Assembly (NCBI RefSeq): GCF_016650635.1
Contig: NZ_JAEKFI010000003.1
Location: forward strand, 1,178,001 to 1,242,000
Direction of reading: 5' to 3'
DNA length: 64,000 nt
Source: Pseudomonas sp. TH43
GTDB taxonomy: Bacteria; Pseudomonadota; Gammaproteobacteria; Pseudomonadales; Pseudomonadaceae
Shown one piece after another: positions 24,778-33,028 of this stretch. Position 1 is the first letter of the stretch. Every line of letters begins with the position of its first letter. The notes under the pieces were generated by a model that saw nothing but the letters and a program-made list of their open reading frames with translations, ran no database searches and had not been told where the DNA came from. A program made the translations under genes and the position numbers.

Positions 24778-25113
24778 ATGGCCGTCGAAGTGGTATACCG
24801 CAGCAGCCGAGATCTGGAGCGCTTGTTCATGGATAAAGCCGAAGCTGACCGTCATGACAAAATGCTCGAGCTGGCCGAATATCTGGCCGATGTGTTGCAA
24901 AAAGCCGTTCCGTCGCTGACTGAACAGCAAGTGGAAGAAGCCGGGATCTACATGGCGAAGAATCGCGATGTGTTTGCCCGTGCGTTCAAGAGCCAGCCTG
25001 ACGCCCTGTCGGAACTGCTCAACGCACCGGCCGAAGTGGTCGAGCAAGCTGAAGTGGCAGACGCTGTTGAAGCACCGGCCAAGGCCGCGAAAGCAGCAAA
25101 AGCGACCAAGTAA
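24778..25113 (+). CDS. yebG: YebG-like DNA-damage-inducible protein
   Basis: A 111-residue YebG homologue: MAVEVVYRSSRDLERLFMDK at the start, then EYLADVLQKAVPSLTEQQVEEAGIYMAKNRDVF. The C-terminal tail is alanine- and lysine-rich (EAPAKAAKAAKATK), low-complexity and likely nucleic-acid-associating. The ATG follows GAGG at a 6-nt distance. With the upstream LexA box it should be a member of the SOS regulon. Confidence 0.9.
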   Translation: MAVEVVYRSSRDLERLFMDKAEADRHDKMLELAEYLADVLQKAVPSLTEQQVEEAGIYMAKNRDVFARAFKSQPDALSELLNAPAEVVEQAEVADAVEAPAKAAKAAKATK

Positions 25114-25127
25114 TCCGCGCCCCTTGA

Positions 25128-25202
25128 AAGATCGCAGCCTTCGGCAGCTCCTGCATTGGAATGCATGGTTCCTTTAGGAGCTGCCGAAGGCTGCGATCTT
25201 TT
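25128..25202. repeat. REP-type inverted repeat pair
   Basis: AAGATCGCAGCCTTCGGCAG and the mirrored CTGCCGAAGGCTGCGATCTT form a near-perfect pair. It lies between the convergent yebG and dehydrogenase genes, where it may act as a terminator. Confidence 0.85.
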
Positions 25203-25207
25203 GATTT

Positions 25208-26227
25208 TCAGCGATACAACACTTTTTCCGCCAGTTCATCGGCTACCCGCGCCGGTGAACGCTTCTCCGCCTGCGCATGGGCAAACACCTCGGTCAGCCG
25301 AGAACTGATTTTCGACAGATGCGCGGTAATGCTCTGTAGCTCCTCGCCCCGATGTTTCAACGAGACGTAAATCAGCCCACCGGCATTGATCACATAATCC
25401 GGCGCATACAGAATCCCGCGCCGCTCCAGTTGATCGGCCACGTCCAGATGCGTCAGTTGATTGTTAGCCGAGCCCGCCACCGCCGAGCAGCGTAGTTGTG
25501 TGACGGTGTGACTGTTGAGTACACCGCCCAGGCCGCAGGGAGCGAGAATGTCGCAAGGCGTACTGAGCAATGCATCATTGGCAATCGGATGCGCATTGAG
25601 CTGCTCCATCGCCAGTTGCACCTTGCCATGGTCGATATCACTGACCAACAGTTCGGCGCCCGCCGCGTGCAGTTGCTCGGCCAGTGCAAAACCGACATTG
25701 CCCAAGCCCTGAATAGCGATGCGCAAGCCTTCGAGGTTATCGCTGCCCAAGCGAGCCATGGCGGTCGCGCGAATCCCGGTGAACACGCCCATTGCCGCGT
25801 GTGGCGCCGGGTCGCCCGCCGACGTGGTGCTGGTGACATGCTGAGTCTGCTGGGCAATGCAATCCATGTCCGCGACCGAGGTGCCGCTGTCGATAGCGGT
25901 GATGTAACGGCCGTCGAGCTGATCGATGCAACGGCCGAAGGCTTCGAACAGCGCACCCCGGTTCTCGACATGTATCGGGCGCACGATCACCGCAACGCCA
26001 CCGCCCTGAGGCAGGCCCGCCAGCGCGGCTTTGTAGCTCATGCCCTGCGCGAGGCGAATGGCATCTTCAACGGCGGATTCATCGTTGGGATAGGCAAGGT
26101 AACGGCACCCGCCCAGGGCTGGCCCGAGGCGACTGTTATGAATGGCAATGACCGCCTTCAACCCGGAAACCGGGTCAACGCTAAGGTGCAGCGATTCCAG
26201 GCGAGTGCTTTGCATGAGAGCAAACAT
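25208..26227 (-). CDS. Leucine-dehydrogenase homologue lacking the catalytic lysine
   Basis: A 339-residue Glu/Leu/Phe/Val dehydrogenase. The N-terminal substrate domain has LGPALGGCRYLAYPNDE and GMSYKAALAGLPQGGGVAV. The C-terminal NAD domain has LRIAIQGLGNVGFALAEQL and ILAPCGLGGVLN. In Bacillus LeuDH the GGGK lysine (K80) is catalytic and K68 holds the substrate carboxylate. Here K66 aligns with K68, but the K80 position is valine 78 (codon GTT at 25994-25996). A change at this residue should abolish or strongly change amino-acid oxidation. The remainder is intact, so this is not an obvious pseudogene. The 185 bp upstream show nothing decisive. Confidence 0.85.
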   Translation of the reverse strand: MFALMQSTRLESLHLSVDPVSGLKAVIAIHNSRLGPALGGCRYLAYPNDESAVEDAIRLAQGMSYKAALAGLPQGGGVAVIVRPIHVENRGALFEAFGRCIDQLDGRYITAIDSGTSVADMDCIAQQTQHVTSTTSAGDPAPHAAMGVFTGIRATAMARLGSDNLEGLRIAIQGLGNVGFALAEQLHAAGAELLVSDIDHGKVQLAMEQLNAHPIANDALLSTPCDILAPCGLGGVLNSHTVTQLRCSAVAGSANNQLTHLDVADQLERRGILYAPDYVINAGGLIYVSLKHRGEELQSITAHLSKISSRLTEVFAHAQAEKRSPARVADELAEKVLYR

Positions 26228-26412
26228 CGTTGGGCTCCCGAATCACTTCTTGTAGAACGCCAGTATAGGCTTGCGCCCGAAAATTGCTGGAGCGCACCGG
26301 AATAAGCGCCCGAGAGTACAAGTGCTTTGTGGCATAAACCCTCAAGGGCAAAGCCTGACACTGGACGGATGGCGCGGACAGGGCTAAAACGAGGCATTCT
26401 CCGGAGATTTCA

Positions 26413-27216
26413 ATGAGTCCGCGTCAACGATTTTTCGAGTGTCTGCACCGCTCACCGCCCGCGCTGTTTGAAGCCGCGCTGTGGATCGCTGCCGAACACG
26501 AAAAAGACGTCGATCCAATGGCGCTGCTGCACGATTTCAAAGAGCTGCAACAGCGCGTGAGTTATGGCCTGCCGATGCTGCCGGTCAGTGAACTGGCACA
26601 ACCGTTGTTGCGGCGCATGATTGATCTGGGTTTTGCCCAGGATGACTTCCTGCCGTTGCGCCCACAGGCAGCGTTGCTGCACAAAGTCTTGCAGACGCGA
26701 CGCGGTCAGCCCCTGACCCTGGCGTTGATTGCTCTTGAGCTGGCACGCGGCCTGGAAATTCCACTGGTCGGCGTCAACTTCCCCGGACACTTCCTGCTGC
26801 GGGTGCCCGGCGCCGATCACTTGCTCGACCCTTGCGGCGGCCGACGCCTGTATCCCAATGACTGTCGCGAGTTGCTGCAGCGTCAGTACGGGCCGAACAT
26901 GAAGCTCAACGCCGAGCATCTGCTGACCGCCTCGCCGGTGCAGATGCTGCAGCGTCTGTCGCGCAACTTGCGCCAGTTGCATCTGACGCATGATGACTTC
27001 ATTGCCGCACTGATCGACGCTGAACGCGTACTCGAACTGGGCAACGCCGCTGCCGCCGATTACATGGCGCGAGCCAGTCTGTATCAACGGCTTGATTGCC
27101 CGAATGCCGAACGCTTTGACCTGGAACATGCGCTGCTGCTTAGCGATGATCCGATCCAGCGCCTGCGCCTGACCGACCGGCTCAGTCACCTGCCGCCCAA
27201 CTCCGTCGTCCACTGA
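26413..27216 (+). CDS. SirB1/transglutaminase-like family protein
   Basis: A 267-residue cytoplasmic protein of the SirB1 N-terminal (transglutaminase-like) type. The core reads RGQPLTLALIALELARGLEIPLVGVNFPGHFLLRV followed by HLLDPCGGRRL. The C-terminal ~80 residues look TPR-like (AERVLELGNAAAADYMARASLYQRLDCPNAERFDLEHAL). The family is widespread but of uncertain function. Stand-alone gene, with a REP pair after it. Confidence 0.82.
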   Translation: MSPRQRFFECLHRSPPALFEAALWIAAEHEKDVDPMALLHDFKELQQRVSYGLPMLPVSELAQPLLRRMIDLGFAQDDFLPLRPQAALLHKVLQTRRGQPLTLALIALELARGLEIPLVGVNFPGHFLLRVPGADHLLDPCGGRRLYPNDCRELLQRQYGPNMKLNAEHLLTASPVQMLQRLSRNLRQLHLTHDDFIAALIDAERVLELGNAAAADYMARASLYQRLDCPNAERFDLEHALLLSDDPIQRLRLTDRLSHLPPNSVVH

Positions 27217-27236
27217 ATCCCCTATCACACGATCGT

Positions 27237-27324
27237 GTAGGAGCAAGGCTTGCCCGCGATGCAGGCGCCTCGGCCTTTTGGTCAGATCGCGTTAGCGTTC
27301 TTCGCGGGCAAGCCTTGCTCCTGC
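27237..27324. repeat. REP-type inverted repeat overlapping the MFS gene end
   Basis: GTAGGAGCAAGGCTTGCCCG and the mirrored CGGGCAAGCCTTGCTCCTGC. The right arm codes for the last residues of the MFS protein (AGARLAREER), so the repeat has been captured as the 3' end of a gene. Confidence 0.85.
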
Positions 27325-28653
27325 AAGGGCCGGTGCGGTTTCGGCAGGCGAGCGCACCTGGATAATCAGCAGCGCGGCGATGACGGCAGGAATCGCGCAG
27401 AAGAAGAAAATCTGCTCAACCGGAATGTGCATCGCCAGCAGCAGGCTGCCAAACAACGGCCCGAGAATCGAACCGAAGCGCCCTACTCCCAACGCCCAAC
27501 CTGTGCCTGTGGCGCGTACGTGCGCCGGGTAGAAATTACTCGCAAACGCGTTCAACGTCAGTTGTCCGCCGATGATGCAGAACCCGGCGGCGAAGACGCA
27601 GGCCACCAGATAACGTGGATTGTCGTGATTGAGTCCAAGCAGAATCGTGCACAGCGCCGCACCCGCCAATACCCCGGACAACAACCGCACCTTGCGTTTC
27701 AAACGGTCGGCGAACCAGGCCATGCAGATCGCGCCCACGGTGCCGGCGAACAGGAACATCGAGGTCACCAGGTTCGCCTCGTTGAGTGTTAAACCGCTTT
27801 CGAGCAACAGCGTCGGCAGCCAGCTGATCATGAAATACAGCAGAATCAGACTGACAAAAAACGTCGCCCATATCAGCAGCGTCGGCCGTGCATAGCCGTT
27901 GCGGAACAACTCAACCACGGTCAGTTTGCTGCCCTGCTCGCTTTCGTTCTGCTCGACTGTTGCAGCAGGTGGCTGCCAGTCCGGTAGCATGCGTGCGGTC
28001 ACCTTGCGCAGTCGCGCATACGGTGGCGCATCACGCAGCAAACGTGGCAGTGATTCCGGCAGCATCCACCAGAGAAACGGAAACAACAGCAACGGCGTGA
28101 CGCCGCCGGCGAGAAACACCGCTTGCCAGCCAAACTGGTCGATAAAACCCGCCGCGACAAACCCACCGGCCGCACCGCCGAACGAGAAGCCGCACGCGGC
28201 CAGCGTGACCATCAATGTACGCAGGCGCGGCGGTGAGTATTCCGACATCAACGCCATTGCACTGGGCATCGCTCCGCCCATGCCGATGCCGCAGATGAAG
28301 CGCGCAATCATCAACGTGTTGAGAGAATCGGCGAACACCATCAGCACGGTGAGGCTGGCGTAGATCAGCACGCAGGCGAGCAGAATCCGCCGCACACCGA
28401 AGCGGTCGGCCAGTGGTGTGACCGCCAGAGATCCGATAGTGAGACCGAGCAGGTTGGCGCTGAAAACAGGCCCGAATGCCGACTTTTCCAGCCCCCAGTC
28501 CTGCGCCAGTGCGGGCACCACGTAGCCGAGTACCTGAGCGTCATAGCCGTCGGTGACCAGTAGTAAGGCAAGCAGGATCAACAGTAACCACTGATAACGG
28601 GACACAGGACGGGCGTCGAGTGCCGCCCGGAAGCTGGCAATCTGGTTGTGCAT
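27292..28653 (-). CDS. MFS transporter, aromatic-acid/H+ symporter (PcaK-like)
   Basis: A 453-residue 12-helix transporter of the AAHS family. Signatures: LLVTDGYDAQVLGYVVPALAQDWGL in helix 1, LADRFGVRR in loop 2-3, GIGMGGAMPSAMALMSEYSPPRLR in helix 4. A 40-residue central loop follows helix 6. It is last on the strand of the homogentisate operon, 148 bp after maiA with a REP pair between, so co-transcription is possible but not certain. Likely imports an aromatic acid such as 4-hydroxyphenylacetate, homogentisate or a relative. The last ten residues are encoded by a REP repeat. Confidence 0.88.
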   Translation of the reverse strand: MHNQIASFRAALDARPVSRYQWLLLILLALLLVTDGYDAQVLGYVVPALAQDWGLEKSAFGPVFSANLLGLTIGSLAVTPLADRFGVRRILLACVLIYASLTVLMVFADSLNTLMIARFICGIGMGGAMPSAMALMSEYSPPRLRTLMVTLAACGFSFGGAAGGFVAAGFIDQFGWQAVFLAGGVTPLLLFPFLWWMLPESLPRLLRDAPPYARLRKVTARMLPDWQPPAATVEQNESEQGSKLTVVELFRNGYARPTLLIWATFFVSLILLYFMISWLPTLLLESGLTLNEANLVTSMFLFAGTVGAICMAWFADRLKRKVRLLSGVLAGAALCTILLGLNHDNPRYLVACVFAAGFCIIGGQLTLNAFASNFYPAHVRATGTGWALGVGRFGSILGPLFGSLLLAMHIPVEQIFFFCAIPAVIAALLIIQVRSPAETAPALAGARLAREER

Positions 28654-28704
28654 CGCAAGGTACCTGTTTTGTTTTTATGATTTTTTTGTGTTGCAAAACA
28701 CCTT

Positions 28705-28793
28705 GTGGGAGCAAGGCTTGCCCGCGAAGGCGGTGGATCAGCTACACAATAAATAACTGAACCACCGCCTTCGCGCGCGAGCCTTGCTCCCAC
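28705..28793. repeat. REP-type inverted repeat pair
   Basis: GTGGGAGCAAGGCTTGCCCG on the left, mirrored by CGAGCCTTGCTCCCAC on the right, with CGAAGGCGGTGG/CCACCGCCTTCG inner arms. It lies between maiA and the MFS gene. Confidence 0.85.
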
Positions 28794-28801
28794 GATTTTG
28801 C

Positions 28802-29437
28802 TTACGGGGTGTCTGGCTGATTGGCCGGGTGCGCCCTGATAAACGCCGGGTGCTCCGCTGCCAACGCTGACACACGGCGAATCTTTGGATAAGCCTCAAG
28901 ACTGACGTTGAACCGCTCAGCCGCATACAACTGCGGAATCAAATACACGTCCGCCACACAGGGCCTCTCGCCAAAGCAGAAACCGCTATCACCGATCAAC
29001 TGCTCCACCGCCGCCAGCCCTTGGCTGATCCAGTGGTTGATCCACTCCACCACCTGCGGTTCGTCGTGCCCCAACTGGCGCAGTCGATTGAGCACGCTGA
29101 CGTTGTGCAGCGGATGCACATCGCAACCGATCACTGCCGCCACGCCACGCACCTGTGCGCGAGCCGCAAGGTCTTCAGGTAACAGCGGCACCTGTGGATA
29201 ACGTTCCTCCAGGTACTCGATGATGGCCGGCGATTGAATCAGCAACTCACCGTCATCGGTACGCAGCGCCGGCACGCGGCCCTGTGGATTGATCGCCAGA
29301 TACGCCGCTTGCCGATGCTCGCCACCCGGCGGCGCGATCAGGTTGATCGGCAGCGCCTGATAATCGAGGCCCTTGAGTGCCAGCGCGATGCGCACCCGGT
29401 ACGACGAGGTCGAGCGGTAATACGTGTAGAGATCCAT
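28802..29437 (-). CDS. maiA: Maleylacetoacetate isomerase
   Basis: A 211-residue glutathione-S-transferase-fold zeta-class enzyme that isomerises maleylacetoacetate to fumarylacetoacetate using glutathione. The active-site signature YYRSTSSYRVRIALALKGL (SSxxxR) is at residues 6-24. The thioredoxin-like half ends with QSPAIIEYLEERYP; the C-terminal half has DVHPLHNVSVLNRL. It starts 12 nt after fahA on the same strand, in pathway order. Confidence 0.96.
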   Translation of the reverse strand: MDLYTYYRSTSSYRVRIALALKGLDYQALPINLIAPPGGEHRQAAYLAINPQGRVPALRTDDGELLIQSPAIIEYLEERYPQVPLLPEDLAARAQVRGVAAVIGCDVHPLHNVSVLNRLRQLGHDEPQVVEWINHWISQGLAAVEQLIGDSGFCFGERPCVADVYLIPQLYAAERFNVSLEAYPKIRRVSALAAEHPAFIRAHPANQPDTP

Positions 29438-29449
29438 GATCCGCTCCTG

Positions 29450-30754
29450 TCAGCGCGCCGCCAGCACTTTGCCGCGGCATTCACCGAAGCCGATGGAGGC
29501 AAAACCGTCGCGGGCGCAACGGGCGCGCAGGATGATTTCGTCGCCGTCTTCAAGGAACTTGCGCACTTCGCCAGAAGCCAGTTCGATCGGCTTTTTACCG
29601 CCCTCGGTGATTTCCAGCAGGCTGCCGAACTGACCGTTTTCAGGGCCGGACAACGTGCCCGAACCGAACAGGTCACCGGACTGCAACTGGCAACCGTTGA
29701 CGCTGTGGTGCGCGACCATTTGCGCGACGGTCCAGTACATGTAGCGGGTGTTGCTCAGGGTCAGGCGATGGGCCGGCAGATTCTGTTCGCGCATACGCTC
29801 GGTGAGCAGTAACACCTCCAGTTCGATGTCGAACGCACCGCCGTCCTGATCGCGTTTATCGAACAGATACGGCAATGGTTGCGGATCACCTTCAGGACGC
29901 GCCGGTTGCGCGGTGCGGAACGGCTCAAGCGCTTCGGCAGTCACCACCCACGGCGAGACGCTGGTGATGAAGCTCTTGGACAGGAACGGACCCAGTGGCT
30001 GATATTCCCAGGCCTGGATGTCGCGTGCCGACCAATCGTTGAGCAGGCAAAAACCGGCAATGTGCTCGGCGGCGTCAGCGATGGCAATCGAGTCGCCCAT
30101 CTCGTTGCCCTGACCGATCCAGATGCCCAGTTCCAGTTCATAGTCCAGACGTGCGCAGGGGCCGAAGGTCGGCTCAGTCTGCCCGGCCGGCAAGGTCTGA
30201 CCTTTCGGCCGACGCACGTCGGTACCGGAGGCGCGCACAGTGGAAGCGCGACCGTGATAACCGATCGGCACATGCTTGTAGTTCGGCAGCAGCGGGTTAT
30301 CCGGGCGGAACAATTTGCCGACGTTCTGCGCGTGCTCGATGCCGACGTAGAAGTCGGTGTAATCGCTGATGCGAGCTGGCAGATGCATTTGGCAATCGGC
30401 GGCCAGCGGCAGCAGTTTCGCGCCTTGGGCTTCAATGTTGCCGCGTTGGGTGCTGCCTTCGCTGAACAATTCGAGCAGACGTTGACGTAGCGCGACACGC
30501 GCATCGCGACCGAGGTCAAAGAACGCGTTCAATTGGCCGCCGTGCATGGCTTCAACTGCACTGCGAGCAACGCCGTCAAACAGACCAGCTTCAAGTGCCA
30601 CTTGCAGGTCGAAGATGTGCTCGCCAATCGCCACGCCCGCGCGCGGCGCCGAACCGTTGAGGCTGAATACGCCCAGCGGCAAGTTCTGCAGCGGAAAATC
30701 GGTGTGGTCGTTGGCCGAAACGACCCAACTGCGGGTGATGGAATTCTGCGTCAT
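29450..30754 (-). CDS. fahA: Fumarylacetoacetase
   Basis: A 434-residue fumarylacetoacetate hydrolase, the last step of tyrosine/phenylalanine breakdown, yielding fumarate and acetoacetate. Metal-site and catalytic features are in place: SDYTDFYVGIEHA, GYHGRASTVRASGTDVRRPKGQ, LDYELELGIWIGQGNEMG and LLNDWSARDIQAWEYQPLGPF. The start is 3 nt after the hmgA stop. Length is normal for the bacterial enzyme. Confidence 0.97.
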   Translation of the reverse strand: MTQNSITRSWVVSANDHTDFPLQNLPLGVFSLNGSAPRAGVAIGEHIFDLQVALEAGLFDGVARSAVEAMHGGQLNAFFDLGRDARVALRQRLLELFSEGSTQRGNIEAQGAKLLPLAADCQMHLPARISDYTDFYVGIEHAQNVGKLFRPDNPLLPNYKHVPIGYHGRASTVRASGTDVRRPKGQTLPAGQTEPTFGPCARLDYELELGIWIGQGNEMGDSIAIADAAEHIAGFCLLNDWSARDIQAWEYQPLGPFLSKSFITSVSPWVVTAEALEPFRTAQPARPEGDPQPLPYLFDKRDQDGGAFDIELEVLLLTERMREQNLPAHRLTLSNTRYMYWTVAQMVAHHSVNGCQLQSGDLFGSGTLSGPENGQFGSLLEITEGGKKPIELASGEVRKFLEDGDEIILRARCARDGFASIGFGECRGKVLAAR

Positions 30755-30757
30755 GGG

Positions 30758-32062
30758 TTATCTCCGGGTCGGGTCGAACGTGGCGGGCAGCGTGGCCCAG
30801 CAGGCGTCGTAATGGGGTTGCAGTTGTGGGCAGTCGAGGGCGAAGCGGCTTGGGCGCAACACTTGGCTGGTCTCGAACATGAAGGCCATGGTGTTGTCGA
30901 TCTTCGCCGGTTTGAGGTCGGCGTTGATCGCTTTGGTGCAGGTTTCGCCATCCGGGCCGTGGGCGCTCATGCAACTGTGCAGCGACGCACCGCCGGGCAC
31001 GAAGCCTTCGGCCTTGGCGTCGTACTCGCCCTGGATCAAGCCCATGAACTCGTTCATCAGGTTGCGGTGGAACCACGGCGGACGGAAGGTGTTTTCGGCG
31101 ACCATCCAGCGTGGCGGGAAGATCACGAAGTCGAGGTTGGCCAGACCGTGCACGCTGGTCGGCGAGGTCAGCACGGTGAAGATCGACGGATCCGGGTGAT
31201 CGAAACTGACCGTGCCAATGGTGTTGAAACGGCGCAGATCGTATTTGTACGGGACGTTATTGCCGTGCCACGCGACCACGTTGAGCGGCGAGTGGTTGAG
31301 CTCGGTAGCCCACAACTGGCCAAGGAATTTCTGTACCAGAGTGGTCGGTTGTTGCAGGTTTTCGTAAGCGGCGACCGGGCTCAGGAAGTCGCGCGGATTG
31401 GCCAGGCCGTTGCTGCCGATCGGCCCCAGATCCGGCAGGCGCAGTGGCGCGCCGTGGTTCTCGGCGATATAGCCGCGCGCCTGTGGGTCGAGCAGTTCAA
31501 CGCGAAATTTCAGCCCGCGTGGCAGCACGGCGATTTCCAGCGGCGCGACTTCCAACACACCCAATTCGGTGGCGATACGCAGACGTCCGAGTTGCGGCAC
31601 CAACAGCATTTCGCCGTCGGCGTTGAAGAACACGCGTTCCATCGAGCGGTTGGCGGCGTAGTTATAGATGCTGATGCCTGCCGGCTTCTCGGCGCCAGAA
31701 TTGGCCGCCATGCTCACCAGGCCGTCGATAAAGTCGGTCGGTTCGGCGGGCATGTCCAACGGGTTCCAGCGCAGGCGATTGGGCGTCACTTCACCCAGCG
31801 GGCCACCGGCCAGTTGTCGCTCGAGTTTGACGAACGCCGGGTGATTGGCCGACGGCTGAATGCGGTACATCCAGGTGCGCCGCGCTTCACTGCGGGTCAT
31901 GGTGAACGCGGTGCCGGAAAACAATTCGGTGTAAAGACCGTAGGGGGCCTTTTGCGGGGAGTTCTGTCCGACGGGCAGCGCGCCGGGCAACGCTTCAGTA
32001 CTGAATTCGTTACCGAAACCGGACTGATACGCCAGCGTCTGAGCGGTTGAATCGAGGTTCAT
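30758..32062 (-). CDS. hmgA: Homogentisate 1,2-dioxygenase
   Basis: A 434-residue iron(II) dioxygenase that opens homogentisate to maleylacetoacetate. It shows [19 protein letters not shown] at the N-terminus and the iron-ligand region [42 protein letters not shown] near residues 325-370. ATG 32062 is chosen for its AGGAGG ribosome site 4 nt away. First gene of the hmgA-fahA-maiA operon and divergent from the IclR regulator. Confidence 0.97.
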   Translation of the reverse strand: MNLDSTAQTLAYQSGFGNEFSTEALPGALPVGQNSPQKAPYGLYTELFSGTAFTMTRSEARRTWMYRIQPSANHPAFVKLERQLAGGPLGEVTPNRLRWNPLDMPAEPTDFIDGLVSMAANSGAEKPAGISIYNYAANRSMERVFFNADGEMLLVPQLGRLRIATELGVLEVAPLEIAVLPRGLKFRVELLDPQARGYIAENHGAPLRLPDLGPIGSNGLANPRDFLSPVAAYENLQQPTTLVQKFLGQLWATELNHSPLNVVAWHGNNVPYKYDLRRFNTIGTVSFDHPDPSIFTVLTSPTSVHGLANLDFVIFPPRWMVAENTFRPPWFHRNLMNEFMGLIQGEYDAKAEGFVPGGASLHSCMSAHGPDGETCTKAINADLKPAKIDNTMAFMFETSQVLRPSRFALDCPQLQPHYDACWATLPATFDPTRR

Positions 32063-32139
32063 GGAGCCTCCTGAACAGGGAGTCGGCAGTGGCCCATCGC
32101 TCTGGCTCAGAGGTTTCGGCACGCCGGGGTTGTTATTAT

Positions 32140-32165
32140 CGTAATTCGATTACGCATAACGTAAT
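32140..32165. promoter_or_regulatory. Putative HmgR operator
   Basis: The perfect palindrome CGTAAT TCG ATTACG at 32140-32154 is followed by a third half-site CGTAAT at 32160-32165. It sits in the 164-bp divergent region between hmgA and the IclR gene, about 75 bp from either start. This is the expected position for an IclR-family operator. Confidence 0.65.
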
Positions 32166-32226
32166 TTGCTCGCTATCCAGCGTCAAGCTATAAAGACGCC
32201 CATTCGTTTTGGAACACGGCCGCACC

Positions 32227-33015
32227 ATGGAAAAAACCAGCGACAGTAACGGCAAACAGAAAGTCCGCTCCGCCGAAGTCGGCACCGACATCCTCAAGGC
32301 CCTGGCCGAGTTGTCACCGTCGACTTCGCTGTCGCGCCTGGCCGAACATGTGCAGATGCCAGCCAGTAAAGTGCATCGCTACTTGCAGGCGCTGATCGCC
32401 TCGGGATTCGCCGAGCAGAACGCCGCAACCAACCATTACGGTCTCGGCCGTGAAGCCCTGCGCGTAGGCCTGGCCGCACTCAACAGTATGGACGTGCTGA
32501 AAATCGCCGCCCTGCCGTTGGCCGAACTGCGCGACGAACTCAACGAAACCTGTTTCCTCGCGGTGTGGGGCAATCAAGGCGCGACCGTGGTGCACATTGA
32601 GCCCGCGGTGCGTGCGGTGACGGTGGTGACGCAATTGGGCTCGGTGTTGCCATTGCTCAGCTCATCGACGGGACTGGTTTTCAGCGCCTATTTGCCGCAT
32701 CGGGAAACCGATGATCTGCGCGAGCGGGAAATCACCGTTGGCGATCATCCGCTGAAGGACGAGAAGGCCTACGCAACGCTATGCGAACAGATCCGCGAGC
32801 GCGGTCTGCATCATGTCCACGGCTTGCTGATGCCGGGCGTCGATGCGTTGTCGGCACCGGTATTCAATGCGGTCGGGCAAGTCGCGGCGGTACTCACAAT
32901 CGTCGGCCCGACGTCACTGTTTCACGCTGACGAAAACGGCCCGGCGGCGCAGCGCTTGTTGGCGGCGACGCGGGCCGTGAGCTGGCGGATGGGTTTTGAA
33001 AGTTCCCGCCCTTGA
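32227..33015 (+). CDS. hmgR: IclR-family regulator of the homogentisate operon
   Basis: A 262-residue IclR protein: winged HTH at about residues 18-75 (GTDILKALAELSPSTSLSRLAEHVQMPASKVHRYLQALI), effector domain after about 95 (DVLKIAALPLAELRDELNETCFLAVW, then HVHGLLMPGVDALSAPVF). I start at ATG 32227; an in-frame TTG at 32209 is possible. Divergence from hmgA and knowledge of HmgR in P. putida suggest that it represses the operon until homogentisate binds. Confidence 0.88.
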   Translation: MEKTSDSNGKQKVRSAEVGTDILKALAELSPSTSLSRLAEHVQMPASKVHRYLQALIASGFAEQNAATNHYGLGREALRVGLAALNSMDVLKIAALPLAELRDELNETCFLAVWGNQGATVVHIEPAVRAVTVVTQLGSVLPLLSSSTGLVFSAYLPHRETDDLREREITVGDHPLKDEKAYATLCEQIRERGLHHVHGLLMPGVDALSAPVFNAVGQVAAVLTIVGPTSLFHADENGPAAQRLLAATRAVSWRMGFESSRP

Positions 33016-33028
33016 ACACACGACAGCA

